Source: Pelobates cultripes
Taxonomy: Eukaryota > Chordata > Amphibia > Anura > Pelobatidae
DNA: 64,000 nucleotides
Direction: 5' to 3'
NCBI GenBank assembly: GCA_933207985.1
Contig: OW240921.1
Span: forward strand, 102,858,785-102,922,784
Numbering within the stretch: the stretch's first letter is position 1; every line of letters starts with the position of its first letter. A model generated the notes under the pieces. That model worked only from the letters and a program-made list of their open reading frames with translations. It was not told the origin of the DNA and made no database searches. This document shows positions 46,311 to 59,689 of this stretch, in pieces. The translations under genes and the position numbers were made by a program.

Positions 46311-49300
46311 CTAGACTAGGAGTTGTGGGTTAGCCGTTCTCCAGGTGCGCCATTGGTCCCAAGCTCCTCCAAGGCGGCTTGAGCCAGAATGCATCCCAGA
46401 AAAACTTGTTTCATAAATTGCCTGGTTATCTATATCCTGAATAAGGTTTGGGATATTAGGGGCCCCATTTGTCTTCCAGGATCTAGCTATTAGTTTTTGT
46501 GCGGTCAGCAGGATATGATATATTAGTTTTCTCGACTGTATGGGTACTTCCTTGGGGACATCCAGTAGCAAAAAGGTTATGGGCTCAAGAGATAGTTTGA
46601 CGTTTGTGGTGTCAGCAATGAGTTTTTGGACATCGCCCCAGTACCTAATTAATCGTGGGCAACGCCACCATATGTGAAGGACTGACCCCGCCTCTTGTTT
46701 GCATCTCCAACACATCGAAGACGAGTGGGGATACAATTTATGTAAGCGAAGCGGCACCATATACCACCTGTATATTGTTTTCTGGTATTGCTCCATGAGG
46801 GAGGCAGATTTGACCAGCTTCCTAACGGAGGATGTGAGGGTTTTCCACTGATTGTCAGTGATGGAGGTCTGAAGGTCCATTTCCCATTGGCTTGCCTGTG
46901 TTGAGCCAGATAGGGACTGGTATGGCAGAATTAGTTTATAGCAACTTGAGAGTGGCTTATAAGTTGGAGGAATTTTACCCGCGATACTTATTTGTTCCCA
47001 GGTTGAGGGTTCCCCCTGGTTATTAGATTCTACCTTGTTATCCTTGTTGAGTTTGTGCAAGAAGGATGTAAGTTGGATGTATGAGTATTGTGATGTGTGT
47101 GGGATATTGTAGGTTCTTTTGAGACGCTCGAAGCTCATCAGTCCACCTGGGTCAAAGGCTTGGGACAGGAAAGAGATACCTTTCTCTTTCCATGGAGTGG
47201 CATGAAAGGTGGGTATACAGTACGTGATGGCCTCGATGGGCGTCGCCATTGAGAGGGGGTGGGCCGTTTCGAACTTCGTTCTGTGTAAGTCCCAAGTTTG
47301 CAGTGCTAGTTGAAGTTGTAGGGGTATCAGCGGGATGGTTGGCCTGCTCCTGTTAGGTAGCCATAACAGTTTGGTGACTAGGAAAGGTTTAATAGCTAGG
47401 TTTTCTAAGGTCACCCATTGTGGTCGGTTATCTTTAGCTAGGTGGTTCATTAGGGGCGCCAGAACCGCAGCCTGGTAGTAGTATTTTACATTCGGAAATG
47501 CCATTCCTCCATGCCCTATGGGGGCCGACAATAGTTTGCTAGAGACCCTTGCCCGTCTCTTGCCCCAGATAAACTGGAGGAGCGTAGACTGTATGGTTTT
47601 AAAATAGGATTGTGGAACTTTCAAGGGAAGGTTCCTAAACACATATTGTAGTTTCGGTAATACAGTCATTTTAATTGCGACAATGCGCTCCGTCCAAGTA
47701 AGGAACAGTTTGCCCCATCCCCGTAACAGTGCCAAGCACTCAGTCCAGACTCTGGTGTAGTTGGTAGGGAACATGTCAGAGGTCTTCCTAGTGAACGTCA
47801 GGCCTAAGTATTTTATATCTTTTTTTCTCCACTCGAATTGGTAATCTTTGCGTAGTTGCGCTAGGACCTGTGGATCCAAGCGCAGCCCCAATGCCTGAGT
47901 CTTGGTTGCGTTTAGGGAATAGTAGGAGAGTTCCCCATATTTTTCAATGAGATTCATGATGTGAGGGAGGGATTTATCTGGTTGGCAGACATATAGCAGG
48001 ATATCGTCGGCAAATGCGCTGATCTTAATATGCTGGTCCTGCCAGATGATGCCTTCTATGTCTGGATGTGATCTGATGGCAACTAGTAGTGGCTCCAAGG
48101 CCAGCACGTGCAGCAGGGGTGACAAAGGGCACCCCGGTCGGGTGCCATTCGTAATTTTGAATGGATCTGATTTAAATCCCGCCAGTAGTACCTGGGCCCT
48201 AGGGTGACAGTATAGAGCGAATACTTGTTGAATGAACTGTTGTGGGAATCCAAACACTGAGAGAACTTGCCGTAGGAAGGGCCAGCCCAGGCGGTCGAAC
48301 GCTTTTTCAGCATCTAATGCTAAGAGCAACCCACCTGGGCCAGACCTCCGCATCTGCTCCATGAGCAGGGACAGTTTCCGGGTATTATCGAGCCCCTGCC
48401 TCCCCATCACAAACCCCGTTTGGTCGTCATGGATGATTGAGGGTAGTATTTTGCCCAATCTGGAGGCCAAGATCTTTGCGTATATCTTAGCATCCGTATT
48501 TAGCAGTGATATTGGCCTGAAATTCTTACATTGATCTGGGGGCTTTCCTGGCTTTGGCAACGTAACTATGGTCGCTAGTAGCATTTCGGGAGGAAGCTCC
48601 CCTTTCTCTGTGGCTACCTGGAATACTTTCACTAATCTGGGACCCAGTACCTCCGCAAATGTCTTGTAATACAGGTTGGGGAGGCCATCTGCTCCTGGGG
48701 ATTTGCCTGGGGGAAGGTGTTGTATCGTATGGAGCACTTCCCTCAGTGTAATAGGTTGGAGTAATAAATCCAAGTGGGATTGATTAATTTGTGGGAGGTT
48801 AAGGTGGGACAGAAACTCCGTAATGTTGTCGTCTTGTATGGGGGGGGATTTCGGGTTTGTCTCCTAGATTGTACAGGTCGGAGTAGTATTTTGCAAACTC
48901 CTGAGTAATATCTAATGGGTTTTGTATTTTGGTGCCGTCCGGGCCCTGTATGTATGCCACTTTGGCGGCCGCCAATTTCTCTCTCAGCCTATTAGCTAAT
49001 TGTTTATTAGCTTTCCCACTGTGGTGGTAATGAGTCGCTTTCATTTTAAGTAGGAAGTAGGACGTTTTGGCTGCGTGCATTTCGGTAAGTTTGTCCGTTA
49101 GGGTTTGGATTTGTTGTGCGAGAGTGTGTGAAGGTGCCTGCTTATTTTGGGCAGTGATAATTGCCAGTTGTTTTTGGCAGTCCATTATAGTCAATTGTTT
49201 GTTTTTCTTTTTAAGATATGAGGAGCGTCTAATAAACAGGCCTCTTACTACAGCTTTGTGTGCCGACCATACCATGACATCAGGGGTCTCCCCCTCAGAG

Positions 49301-50074
49301 TTTGTTTGGAAGTAATGGGAGAGTTCTACTGCCACTTGATCTACAAAGGTTTTATCCTTTAGTAAGGATTCATTTAGTCTCCAATTCCCTCTACCTTTGA
49401 ACTGAAACTTGTCATACAACTCCAGGGTCACTGGACTATGGTCCGACCAAGTTATGTCTCCCATAACACACCCTGAGATCTGCGCCAGTGTGAAATGAGT
49501 AATCTCGTTCGTTAGGGTGAAGTACTCTCTAACTATCGTATAGATTGTGTAGTAAAAGTATTTTGGACAGTTTCTTGCTCGTGGAAACTAAACTCGCTCG
49601 CCTAGTCCCCTTCAGGGTAGCGGTTGAGTCTATGTCCGGAGACGTTATGAAGTTAAAGTCTCCACACATCACCAATCCTCCCTGACTCAGTTTATCTATT
49701 TCATTAAGTATGTGTCTTAGGAACCTCTCCGCTCCAGTGTTGGGGAAATATACCGAGGACAGCGTGTAATGAACATTATTGAATAAACCCTCAAGAACAA
49801 TATACCTTCCCTGGGTGTCTATAGAAATTGCTTGCTCCTGGAACGCTATGTCTTTGTGTATGAGGATGGAAACTCATTTTGTCTTGTTGTCTGAGAGGGC
49901 ATGGTACTGTGTGGGATATAGTTTAGTGAAAATTGAAGGGGTTCGAGTTTTCATGAAGTGCGTTTCCTGAACACACGCTATATCTATCTCGCCTTTCTTA
50001 AGATCCTGCAGTAGTAGCCTACGCTTCCCCGGGGAGTTTAGTCCTTTTACATTGTATGTTAGAATTTTAACCAT
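46311..50074 (-). pseudogene. L1 ORF2 (endonuclease-RT), broken
   Basis: Starts MVKILTYNVKGLNSPG at 50074. The endonuclease part shows VQETHF and CGDFNF, but has TGA at 49874-49876 and TAG at 49529-49531, and a small out-of-frame deletion before DITWSDHSPV (around 49490-49510). Another frame carries that motif and the connecting region to 48799; at a run of eight G on the plus strand (48840-48847) the frame shifts again into the RT. The last 820 codons are open: GKSPGADG, RPISLL, ALDAEKAFDR, GTRPGCPLSPLL (Q of the usual GTRQG changed to P), FADD intact, and an intact zinc knuckle CWRC...HIWWRC. Four lesions make ORF2 nonfunctional. Confidence 0.9.
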
Positions 50075-50742
50075 TGTGGAGTAGGTAAGTTAGGGGCACT
50101 TTTAGTCCTGGTCATTGGTACCGTAGGAGGCGTAAAAACAGTGACGTACTCCAGCAGTACGCATCTGCTATGTCGTTGTTTTTTTGAGCTGTATGGATCG
50201 TGACTAGGGGGAGCTGGTGTAGGGTGAGGCGAAGGGTAAGTAGGTGGGCAGGGTGGGTTGGGGAGAACTGGTGGGTGACACACCCAACTCGGTTCCAAGA
50301 TGTGGGGCCGTGTGACCTTACTTATTGAGTAAGTACGTCTGGTGGGGGTAGTGGAGGTGAAGTTTCTACTCATAGTGAACTATCACCATGAAACCAGAGG
50401 GGCAGTCGTACGCATAGTTATACTATCAGTAAGTCATTAAAAATAAACACAAAACTTCGAAGTAGCTTAACAACTAACTAAACTCAGCCACTCTACACAG
50501 TATCATTCTACAGTTTGTCAACATTTGTGCTCGTGCCCCCGTGAGAGGGCTATTAAAGGCTTGGTGGGCAGCGTCATACTCTAGGCAGCAATCCTTGCTG
50601 CTTAGTTTAAGGAAACCATTCTGTACCCGCTACATTTATGCGGTAAACTTAACTATCTCTAATATGAACTAATAATATAACATCTAGGCTTGCCCTATAG
50701 GGCATGTTTAGTTACGTATACTACCGGAGGTTACCAGTCTTT

Positions 50743-51717
50743 TCATTTTACAGTCCATTCTGGCGACTTCCTTGGCATCGCTGTTGTCTTAGCTGGTTCT
50801 GGTGTCGGCGTAGGGAGCCCCCAGTCACCCATTTTCTGGATACCTTGCTTCAGGTTGGTAATAGAATGTATCACTCCTTGATGGGAGATCAAAAGCTTAG
50901 CAGGGAATCCCCATCGGTAGCTCAGGTTGTGCTCACGTAGAATGGAGGTGATCGGCGACATTGACTTCCTGAACTGCAGCGTATCTGCTGACAGGTCCGC
51001 GAAGATTCTGATGGTGCTGTATTCTTTCGGCATGCCCGAATTCCTGCTGACTCGCATGAGCTTGTCTTTTGCGTGGAAAAAATGTATCCTGGCAATTACA
51101 TCTCTCTCAGCCGTTTGCGGCAGGTGTTTCGGCCTGCGTAGCCTGTGTGCTCTGTCTATAATCAATTGGTCTGGATGAATTTCTGGGGCCAGGCACTGGA
51201 ACATGTCTGACAAGTAATTGTGCAGTTCGGCGTTGGTAACGGTTTCCGGGATTCCCCTGAACCGGAGATTGTTTCTCCTCGCCCTGTCTTCTATGTCAGC
51301 CAGTTTTAGCCTGTGTGCTTCCAGACTTACTTCAAATTCCTGGAGTTTATCTGCCAAGCTGTTGTGTGCCTCCGCATATTCGTCCATCTTAGACTCCATT
51401 TGAGCTGTGCGAGTCCCAATATCTTGTATATCCTTCTGTAAGTCTGCTGTCATAGCTTGTATTTGCAGCTGCATGTTTTTCTGTATGGTGTCTGAGAATT
51501 CTGACATTAGTGAACGCATTCCCCTCACTGTAAGTGGTTGATCCTCTGCGCTCTGTATGGGAGATGAGCGAGGTGAAAGGGAGTGTTCCTGCGGTCCCGG
51601 GTCGCCACCATCTTGTACAGGCTCTTCTCCCTCATGCTGTTTGGAGGCCGCGATTTTCGCACCGAAAAAGGAGGCTCGTTCCGATTTCCCCGTTTTGGAT
51701 TTGGGTCTGTGAGCCAT
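50743..51717 (-). CDS. L1 ORF1 protein (RNA-binding chaperone)
   Basis: 324 codons, intact. I start it at ATG 51717 (MAHRPKSKTGKSE); an ATG three codons earlier is possible. The N-terminal part is basic then acidic, followed by a likely coiled coil (about residues 65-145, heptad-rich MQLQIQAMTADLQKDIQ region), then the RRM-like domain beginning IEDRARRNNLRFRGIPE and the C-terminal domain with YRWGFPAKLLI. This is the order of vertebrate L1 ORF1 proteins, which trimerise and coat L1 RNA. Being open while ORF2 is broken suggests chance survival or a modest age. Confidence 0.9.
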   Translation of the reverse strand: MAHRPKSKTGKSERASFFGAKIAASKQHEGEEPVQDGGDPGPQEHSLSPRSSPIQSAEDQPLTVRGMRSLMSEFSDTIQKNMQLQIQAMTADLQKDIQDIGTRTAQMESKMDEYAEAHNSLADKLQEFEVSLEAHRLKLADIEDRARRNNLRFRGIPETVTNAELHNYLSDMFQCLAPEIHPDQLIIDRAHRLRRPKHLPQTAERDVIARIHFFHAKDKLMRVSRNSGMPKEYSTIRIFADLSADTLQFRKSMSPITSILREHNLSYRWGFPAKLLISHQGVIHSITNLKQGIQKMGDWGLPTPTPEPAKTTAMPRKSPEWTVK

Positions 51718-52409
51718 TGCGCACATGAGCCCCCGGTAATTGGTATGAGCATTGCTCGGTATACCGCTTATTTATTGCCCGTTCTGGTTTCTGTGCAGGG
51801 AGCTGCTCCTACATGCGTCCGCTCAGCTCCGGCGGCAAGCCACGCCCCAACATTGCACATTTTTGATAGTGGGTGATTTGACATGACAAAGGATTAGATC
51901 TAGGTTTGGCCATGTCCCACCAATTTCTACCATTGGTTCAACTATGCTTATTCTTCAGCCACTTGCCTTGTTTTCACAATTTTCCATTCAAAAATTGACC
52001 ACATTTTTCAAGACAAAAATTGATGGTGTGCTCTTGTAAGCATCACAACAGAGATAGATCACACGTGCAAATTTAATTAACGAATGGATTTAATTGTTAG
52101 ATATTTTTAAGTTACATACAGAACAATGTTTCACTTTTTTCTTTTTTAATGTACTCTAAAGGCATTTACCCATGTAACATTAGCTTTGAGGTTTTCAATA
52201 GAATTATCACTGCTTCTGTCTGACAAATTCTCTGTCTGGAAATGTCCCAAGCAAGTTGTTTATCTTCTGATTATGCTTATCATAGATGCCCAAAGTAAAT
52301 TACCTTTATTAAAATATTGATTGTTATGCCTCGAGGGCATTAAAAGTGCCAGCTCTATTATTATTATTTTTCTAAGCAAAGAACAAAGAATATTAACACA
52401 TTCAACCGG

Positions 52410-52442
52410 TGCCAGATATTTCGGTAAAGTCTTCATCTGCAG
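52410..52442 (-). ncRNA. Hammerhead-ribozyme-like motif, degenerate (copy g)
   Basis: Minus strand: CAGATGA (one change from CTGATGA), extra A, GACTTTACC, GAAA, TATCTGGC. AATAAAGG follows about 105 nt downstream. Stem II is weak. Confidence 0.35.
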
Positions 52443-53586
52443 AGATTTCACTGAGAAAACATTGCTTATACTAAGAGTAATTAAAAAGTATTTTGAATCT
52501 CTTTGTAATGATTTGACAATTATATAATGGCCAAAGATACCAAAATGTTTGTGTCACAAAGGCCATTTAATGTACCTTATATCACTTCATTATTTCATGC
52601 ATCTATGTCATATTACTATCACATACTTGACCCATCATTTTTATTTTAGAACCCCTTCAATCATCAATTTATATTGTTTATCCTTAAATCCAAGAAAGTC
52701 AAACCCTAGGTTTGCTAGTTATTGTATCTCCCACCATAGATCTTTAAATGAGTTAAACTACGTGTTATTTACACATTTAGTTCATTAACGGATTTATGAA
52801 TGTAACTTGGCACTCTATGTTTTACCTGTTGTAAGTGCTGAGTTAGTCAGACACCAGCATAATTATTGGGGAAGTTATTAATTATAAGTATAAACAGTGA
52901 AACATTGTCTCTGTTTGCAACCATAACCCTTTTCATATAGGGTCCATGGGAACTTCTCATGTCCATTTCTTCTTTGGAGGACCAGTAGATGATTATTTGT
53001 TTGTATAAGCATTTGTAATATACTTGATAAAGTTATCAAAATACTTTAACATGAAATGAGTTTATTTCTTTGTTGGTATGAATTGGTATGGCTAATTCAG
53101 AGCGAGAGCTACACAGAAATCGGGCAGTTGGAAGTTGTAGACCCTAATTTAGCATTAAGCCATTTGAAAACAGTTGAATCATGAATGCAGGGATGGTACC
53201 ATGGATCTTGATAACCACTTCAATGAGCTGTTTGAAGAGCAAAGAGTGTCATATTAAGCAACCTTAATAGTCAGTTTTTCAGTACCCAGCAAGAGATTTC
53301 CTTTAAATCTGCTTGCGGCATAACTGTCATTTCTCTGGGCGTGACAGTTCGCCATTCCTACAACCCACTAAATGCAGATGAATTGCTTACTCAGGGAAGT
53401 AATGCAGTAGATGTGAGAACAAAATGCATTTTCAGTGACTACTTCTATGTACAAGTATAATCCTGATGTGCTTGGGCACTTTTCCATGGTAGTATTATTC
53501 GTGCATGTGTGCCGACGTGTATTACGACACTTCAGGGGTTAAATTACACTAATTAACATGACATTCTCAAACTATATCAGAACAAT

Positions 53587-53587
<1 letters not shown>

Positions 53588-53634
<47 letters not shown>
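53588..53634. repeat. (TA)n microsatellite
   Basis: Perfect TA run continuing into TACATATA variants. Confidence 0.95.
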
Positions 53635-53649
<15 letters not shown>

Positions 53650-54477
53650 ATACATCCATAGTTACCACATACGTTTAGGCAGTAGTAGTTCCAGTTGTGA
53701 CATCTGAGATCGCTGTCTAGAAGAGTGCATTTCTAGGAAGATACTGCGCGGAACCCTCAAACTCCCAGGCCTCTGGTAAAGGACCCGAGAATGAGGAATA
53801 AACATACCACCCAGGAGGGGTGAAAAAATCAATTGTTATATACATACATTTTTGTTTTAAGAAGTACACATCATAACTCACAAAAATCTCACTAGTGACA
53901 GTTCCACAATTTGAAAATATAAAATGTTCATATCTAGCTAGCCTTACATGGTGAATACACTACCCTTTCAAAACAGATCAATAACATTCAATGTTTAGAA
54001 TTTAATAAAAAGGGACTTTTCTCTGAAATCTCTGAATATAGATTTTATAGAAATGTGTGTCCTTGCATCAATATATCTGTGATATAGTACACTGTTTTAA
54101 AGGACAGATGAAAAAGAAAATATTAAACCACAGCAGACTGAATCATTTACTAAACCTTTTCTAATGGGCAACCTCACACACTCAGTATATCACAGATATT
54201 TTTGAGGCCACATGAATCATATATAACCATTAATATTTATTTCACTTAAACTTTAAAAAGCAAATAAAAAATGAAAGGTCTAAATAACTGTAACCCATAA
54301 ATACAAAGTTATAAATGTGCCCGGAGCAATAGGAAATCAGAAATTCATATTTATGGAGCATTTTATCTTGGTTTGTTTTTTTTGACAACTCTGTGTTGAA
54401 TTTTAGAACCAATGTGATTTTTTTTTTCTTTGTCAGGGTAAGAAGACCCAGAGTTAATTTATGGAAATTATATATAT

Positions 54478-54493
54478 AATAATAATAATAATA

Positions 54494-54558
<65 letters not shown>
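54478..54558. repeat. (TAA)n-(TA)n-(GA)n compound microsatellite
   Basis: AATAATAATAAT, then TATATATA, then GAGAGAGA in direct succession. Open frames across it are spurious. Confidence 0.95.
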
Positions 54559-54560
<2 letters not shown>

Positions 54561-54632
54561 CCAATAGTAGAAATGAGAACACTCACTGGATTTTGTGAAA
54601 TAATCAAAGGGTGTATTAAATTTGCATGAAAA

Positions 54633-54675
54633 AAATCTATGTTTTGACCAATATATGGTCTTTATCAAGATGTAT
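54633..54675 (-). ncRNA. Hammerhead-ribozyme-like motif, degenerate (copy f)
   Basis: Minus strand: ATC, core TTGATAA, extra A, stem II GACC/GGTC with loop ATATATT, AAAA where GAAA is expected, CATA, then GAT pairing with ATC. The changed G12 abolishes catalysis. Confidence 0.45.
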
Positions 54676-55577
54676 TGTATATATATATAGGTTTTGCCTC
54701 TTTTCTCAGAAAATATTATTACAGTTTGCTCAATACTATGTACCTAATACCCTGAGTATATTGAAGTTTATGTACGGAAGAGATGATTTGAGAATTGATT
54801 TGAAACACATGACATGTTTCATGTTTAAAAAGCCCTTAGATGTAGAGCTACCTAATTATTATTCACCCTATGAAATCTTTGTTAACAAATAACTAAGTAG
54901 CCTATATTAGAGTAGCTATAAAAAATAAAAAGTAATACCGCACTCAATGAATAATGCAAGAAAAGTGTTTATTAATTAAAGTTCATATAAGTATGGTTCT
55001 TAAATCAGGTTTGCTGCTTATAAAACCATATACATATGTACCATAGCAAAATACATTATGGGAAAATACTACAGGTACTGCAGTACTGTACATAAATCAA
55101 TGCAAGAAAGATAAAACCCCAAAAATATTTTTAGGTGAAGAAAGGGTTGTAAAGATGTCCCTACTCCAGGACCTCCTATGCACACCTATAATTACTTCCT
55201 GTAATATATAGGAGTTATGATACAGAGAAAAATAATATGCACATATGAATATTGTCAAAGTTACTATCCAAGAGTCCTTAATTTGACAAAGGCGGATCCA
55301 CCTGAAAAGTCTTTGTGTGTACTGCAGTCATAAATAGGAATTTACAAAATACAAAAATATCAGTATTAAGAGAACTGGTGCCATCAAAGTTAAGAAAAGC
55401 AGAAAAACAAAAAAGAAAAACCCAGAAACATAAAATTAAAAAATAACCAGTCGTGGTACATATACAAAAATAATGTAAACATTGGAGAAAAAGCAAAAAT
55501 AATTTATCTGAACACTTATAATGGTTAAATCTCACCCCTTCTGCAAATGTTTTGCTGTGAGGCCAAAATACTCTTAA

Positions 55578-56009
55578 TGAAGTGGTCTGGGTGCCATGTC
55601 CAGCTAGGGTTAACCCATTTTTTTTATAAACATAGCAGTTTCAGAGAAACTGCTATGTTTATAAATGGGTTAATCCAGCCATCAAATCCTCTAGTGGCTG
55701 TCTCACTGACAGCCGCTAGAGGCGCTTGCGTGATTCTCACTGTGAAAATCACAGTGAGAACACGCAAGCGTCCATAGGAAAGCATTGTAAATGCTTTCCT
55801 ATGAGACCGGCTGAATGCGCGTGCAGGAGAGGAGGAGAGGAGGAGGATTGGAGGCGGAGAGCTCCCCGCCCGGCGCTGGAGAAAGGTAAGTTTTAACCCC
55901 TTTCCTCTCCCCAGAGCCGGGCGGGAGGGGGACGTTGAGGGTGGGGGCACCCTCAGGGCACTATAGTGCCAGGAAAACGAGTATATTTTCCTGGCACTAT
56001 AGTGGTCCT
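55578..56009. mobile_element. T2/Kolobok-like MITE made of consecutive palindromes (MITE C)
   Basis: TTAA at 55574-55577 and 56010-56013. Right end is the inverse of AGGACCACTATAGTGCCAGG; the left end is shortened, starting at TGAAGTGGTCTGGG. Four hairpins follow one another at 55625-55665, 55688-55722, 55723-55770 and 55773-55803. GC-rich right third; no protein. Confidence 0.8.
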
Positions 56010-56013
56010 TTAA

Positions 56014-57904
56014 CTCCAGTATGTGCAGGTGCAGCTTCAGTATGAACCTCCAAATGTTAAGTAAACTTCTTGGCAGGTCCTGTAGTTGGTCCGGATCAGG
56101 GTTTACTGGGGTCGAACAATTCTTTTGGATTTTTGGAGATAACTAATGAAGTGGGCCACCTCAATACCTGCACCAAACGTTCAGTAAAGTGCCAACACAT
56201 GCATATTTTTTGTTATACTAGAGATGTTATCCATCTTAACTATTCATATTCATCTACATTTTGCAACTCAATGTACAATAACTCGTCAGTGAATACACTG
56301 AACTGCGCTATTTTTATTGGCATTTATTTAGTTTTGATGATGGCTACTGTTTGTCACTATGTAACAGATATACATAGTAAAAAAGGTAATTGGGGGCACA
56401 CCAGAGAATGCATTTCTTAGCAGTGGTGCTATCGTAGATACAAAAATTTATACAAAATACAGATTCAGGAAGAGTGCACACACAAAAAACACAGTTTTAA
56501 ACTTTTACAAGACAACTTAAAATCACCTATCTCAATTATCAAATCCGGTGAATCAGTTCCTTAATGTGGCCACCACTACACCACAGTACCCCAATATCTG
56601 TGGCTTCTACACTAATTTTAATGTGGAAGACAAATTAAATAGTGAAAATGCTCAATAATCAAAAGTGTATTTCAATAATTTAATCAAAATTAAATAATGC
56701 TAGTGTTAAATAAACTAAAGCGTGTTTAATTATTTTATATATTTTGAATCTATTATTTTATATCTGTGTATCTCTTTATGCAATTTAATCAGCAGGAAAT
56801 CCAGGAAGATGGAATTGTGATTTATACCACCCATTTGCCACTTTTGCTGCTAACGCAATCACTGAAGATTGCATATATAATTCCCATTTCAGTCAAATGG
56901 TATGTTGTTTTAGCTTGCTGTTACATATTAAGACACTTCAATCAAAAACCTTTTGAAGTCATCATAAATAGCTAATTCTTTGCTTTTCTAAAGGAACTTG
57001 TTCAGAAATTTAGATATGAAAAAGCAATTACATTTTTCTTTCATGTTCCACAGCTTATAGCGGTGATGGTAAAAAAAAAAAAAAATAGAAAAAAAATAAA
57101 CTTGAAATACTGGCAAACTGTACTGTTGGGATTATACTGGGATTATGCTTGAATGGAAGATTTGAACAGGTTTTCATCAAGTTTTTATTTGATTACCTAT
57201 TGTCAACACTGCTATGTAAATTAATAAAGAGGCTGTGATGGCAAAGTAACTTAAAGTTACCCATCTCATCCATTTTCACATTATGTAGTGTGGTTGATTA
57301 TATTCATATGTCTCTGAAGATTGCAATCACACTCATACAAAAAAAAACCATGAAAGGGCAAAAGAAATTGCAAATTTTATGAATCCTGTTATTTCTAGCT
57401 TTGTATTTCGAATATAAATATATTTAAAGTGAAATTGTTTCCCCAATGCAATGTTTAAAGTAAGTGTGTAAAGTTAATACAACCGATATCCTATTTCTTA
57501 GGATTTAACTGATAAATCTGATGACATGAGTAAGGAAGCTTAAAGGGACCGTCTAAGTACATGATTTGGGGGCTTAGATTTTGCCCCCGCAGCCTTGTAA
57601 ATGCAAACAGTTTAATATGTTGCATTTTTCATTTGATTTCCTGTATCTGATGGCAGATCATATATTTTAAAGCATAACTGCATATATAAACTGACCTTAT
57701 GTATATACACCTGTGTTTGACAACTTGCTATGCATCAATTAATTATATATATAGTACATATATAAAATCTATAGCCTACTAATATAAGGCATGGATCGGT
57801 GCATAATAGTCAAAATATGCCAAAAATGTCACCTATGCTTGTAGTGTAAATGAGTTCATGTTATTAACAACTAAATGTATTCTATACAACTAGGATGTTA
57901 CAAG
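56014..57904. other. Unassigned AT-rich stretch
   Basis: A TTAAAGGGACCGTCTAAG at 57542 looks like a MITE left end without partner. No gene recognised. Confidence 0.4.
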
Positions 57905-59689
57905 ATAGTATATTAAGGAGTTGTTGTTTTTTTACTTCATCTTTATTTGATTTTTGTCAGTATAAAACACACATAACAAACATTGATCTAAAAAATAACA
58001 ACAAAACACAAAAAAAAGAGTGTTTACACTCTCTGAGAAGAGAGAATAGCAGTAGAGATAAGCCCTCAAGAAGCGTCTAGGGCAATTCCCTATAAAAGTT
58101 AATAGTTTACAGAGATTCCAGTTTATTTATCCATTTGTCCCATAAACCAGAATATCACATTTTTGTATTTAAACTGGTTGTGATACGTTTTTCCATTTTT
58201 AATTGGTAAGATTGTTGTGCCTTAATTAAGTGCTAATCAGGCTTAGTGGGAATTTTCCACTGTCTAGCTATAACAACTTTCACAGTTGTTAAAGTGTGAA
58301 GCAATAATGTTAATGAATTCCTTTTATTTTGAGAAAGGTTCTGATGGAGAAGCATCACTTCTGGTTTAAAAGTGATGGGGTATCCCATCAAGTTGTTTAA
58401 CTTAGAGTAAACTTACTTCATGTTGCTTCAATAATAGGGCATTTCCACCACATGTGTAATAGCTCTGCCTCCTGTTTATCACATTTTCAGCAGTTTGATG
58501 ATGATTGTGGATATATCTTTTTTAGTGTTAATGATGTGTAATGCCATCTATTAAGAGCTTGTAATGGAGTTCATTTAATCCCAAACAGTGAATATTTCTA
58601 TTAATTAAAATCATTGAGTTATACCAGTCTCTGGGAGAGGTAGTACTTCTCAAATCTTGTTCCCATTTACGTAATGTGATTGGGGTAAAAAAATTATTTC
58701 CATTGTTTTAAGAAGGCAATTACTAACAGAGATTCATGTTTTAGTATCCATCTTTTTATTATTTTATCGAAGAAGCAGAGACTTTCTGATTCAATACTGA
58801 CTATTAGATTCATTGATACATATGCATGAGTTTTAAGGGAGTTTAGCTATTCTTTGTTTGTAATCTCATAATTAGAAATTAACTCTTGAAATGGTTTGAT
58901 TTTACTTTTGTTCACTAAGTCTGATATCCGAGTAATGCCATTGGAGACACACTGAGACAGATCTGCATCACTCAAGAGATCACTAAAAGTGTCTATTCTC
59001 AATCATGGCACAATTTGCCACTTAAGACCCAATCTTTCCTTAATCTTGTACCAGTTTATTAAAATCTGGCTTAATGAAGAAATGTTCTGAAAAAAAAGTA
59101 ATTTTTTTGATAGATTCTGAAAGAAGCCAGAAAACCGACGCTTATTTTTTGTGTGAACTAATTATCTTCAGTTCAAAATTGTACCAACTTTCATTGGTGT
59201 AAAGTACAGATAGCGTGGGCTAGTAAAGATGCCTGATTGAGTCTGTTTAGGTAGGGAAGTCCAAGTCCTCCCTTATCGATGTTTTTAAAAAAATAATTTT
59301 AAGCTTATTCTCTGTCTTTTTCTTCAGCCATATAAATGTAGAAAATAGAGACTGAATTAACATAATCCAGCTCTTAGGGATTTGTAAAGGCAATAAACTT
59401 AATAAATAAGTAATTTTGGGTAAAACATATGATCTGATGGTGTTAATCCTGATTTCCTTCTTTTTCCATCTTTTTAAGTTGGCATTAATCTCTTTTATTA
59501 AAGGTAACAAGTTTATCTTGAGCCATTGTCGTGGGTTTGTGGAAATCTTTATGCCTAAGTAGGAGAAGTATTCTTTAGCCCAAATAAAATCATACCTCAA
59601 TTTCTGCTATCATCTTATTGTTCATGAACTAAAGGTAGAGCAGTGGATTTTGAAGTATTTAAGTTCCGTAAGGCCATCTGGACCCGGGC

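Larger units (their letters stand above)
45937..51844 (-). mobile_element. L1-clade LINE, nearly full length (L1-B)
   Basis: CCCCAACATTGCACATTTTT occurs at 51845-51864 and again from 45917, a target duplication of about 16-20 bp. The poly-A tail is the T run at 45932-45942. It holds a short 5' region (about 125 bp), ORF1 (51717-50743), a 670-bp spacer, broken ORF2 (50074-46311) and a 3' UTR with a plus-strand G tract at 46024-46040. It belongs to a different subfamily from L1-A. Confidence 0.93.
51865..55573. other. Unassigned AT-rich stretch
   Basis: Contains two hammerhead-like motifs (52410-52442, 54633-54675) and microsatellites (53588-53634, 54478-54550). Segments 52200-52430 and 53100-53440 are otherwise repeat-free and look like possible conserved noncoding DNA. 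No exon seen. Confidence 0.4.

Noticed and set aside
50059..50373. Proline-rich 104-codon frame between ORF1 and ORF2 of L1-B
   Set aside because: No domain, overlaps the ORF2 start, and composition is that of a C-rich spacer; I could not support it as a third L1 protein.
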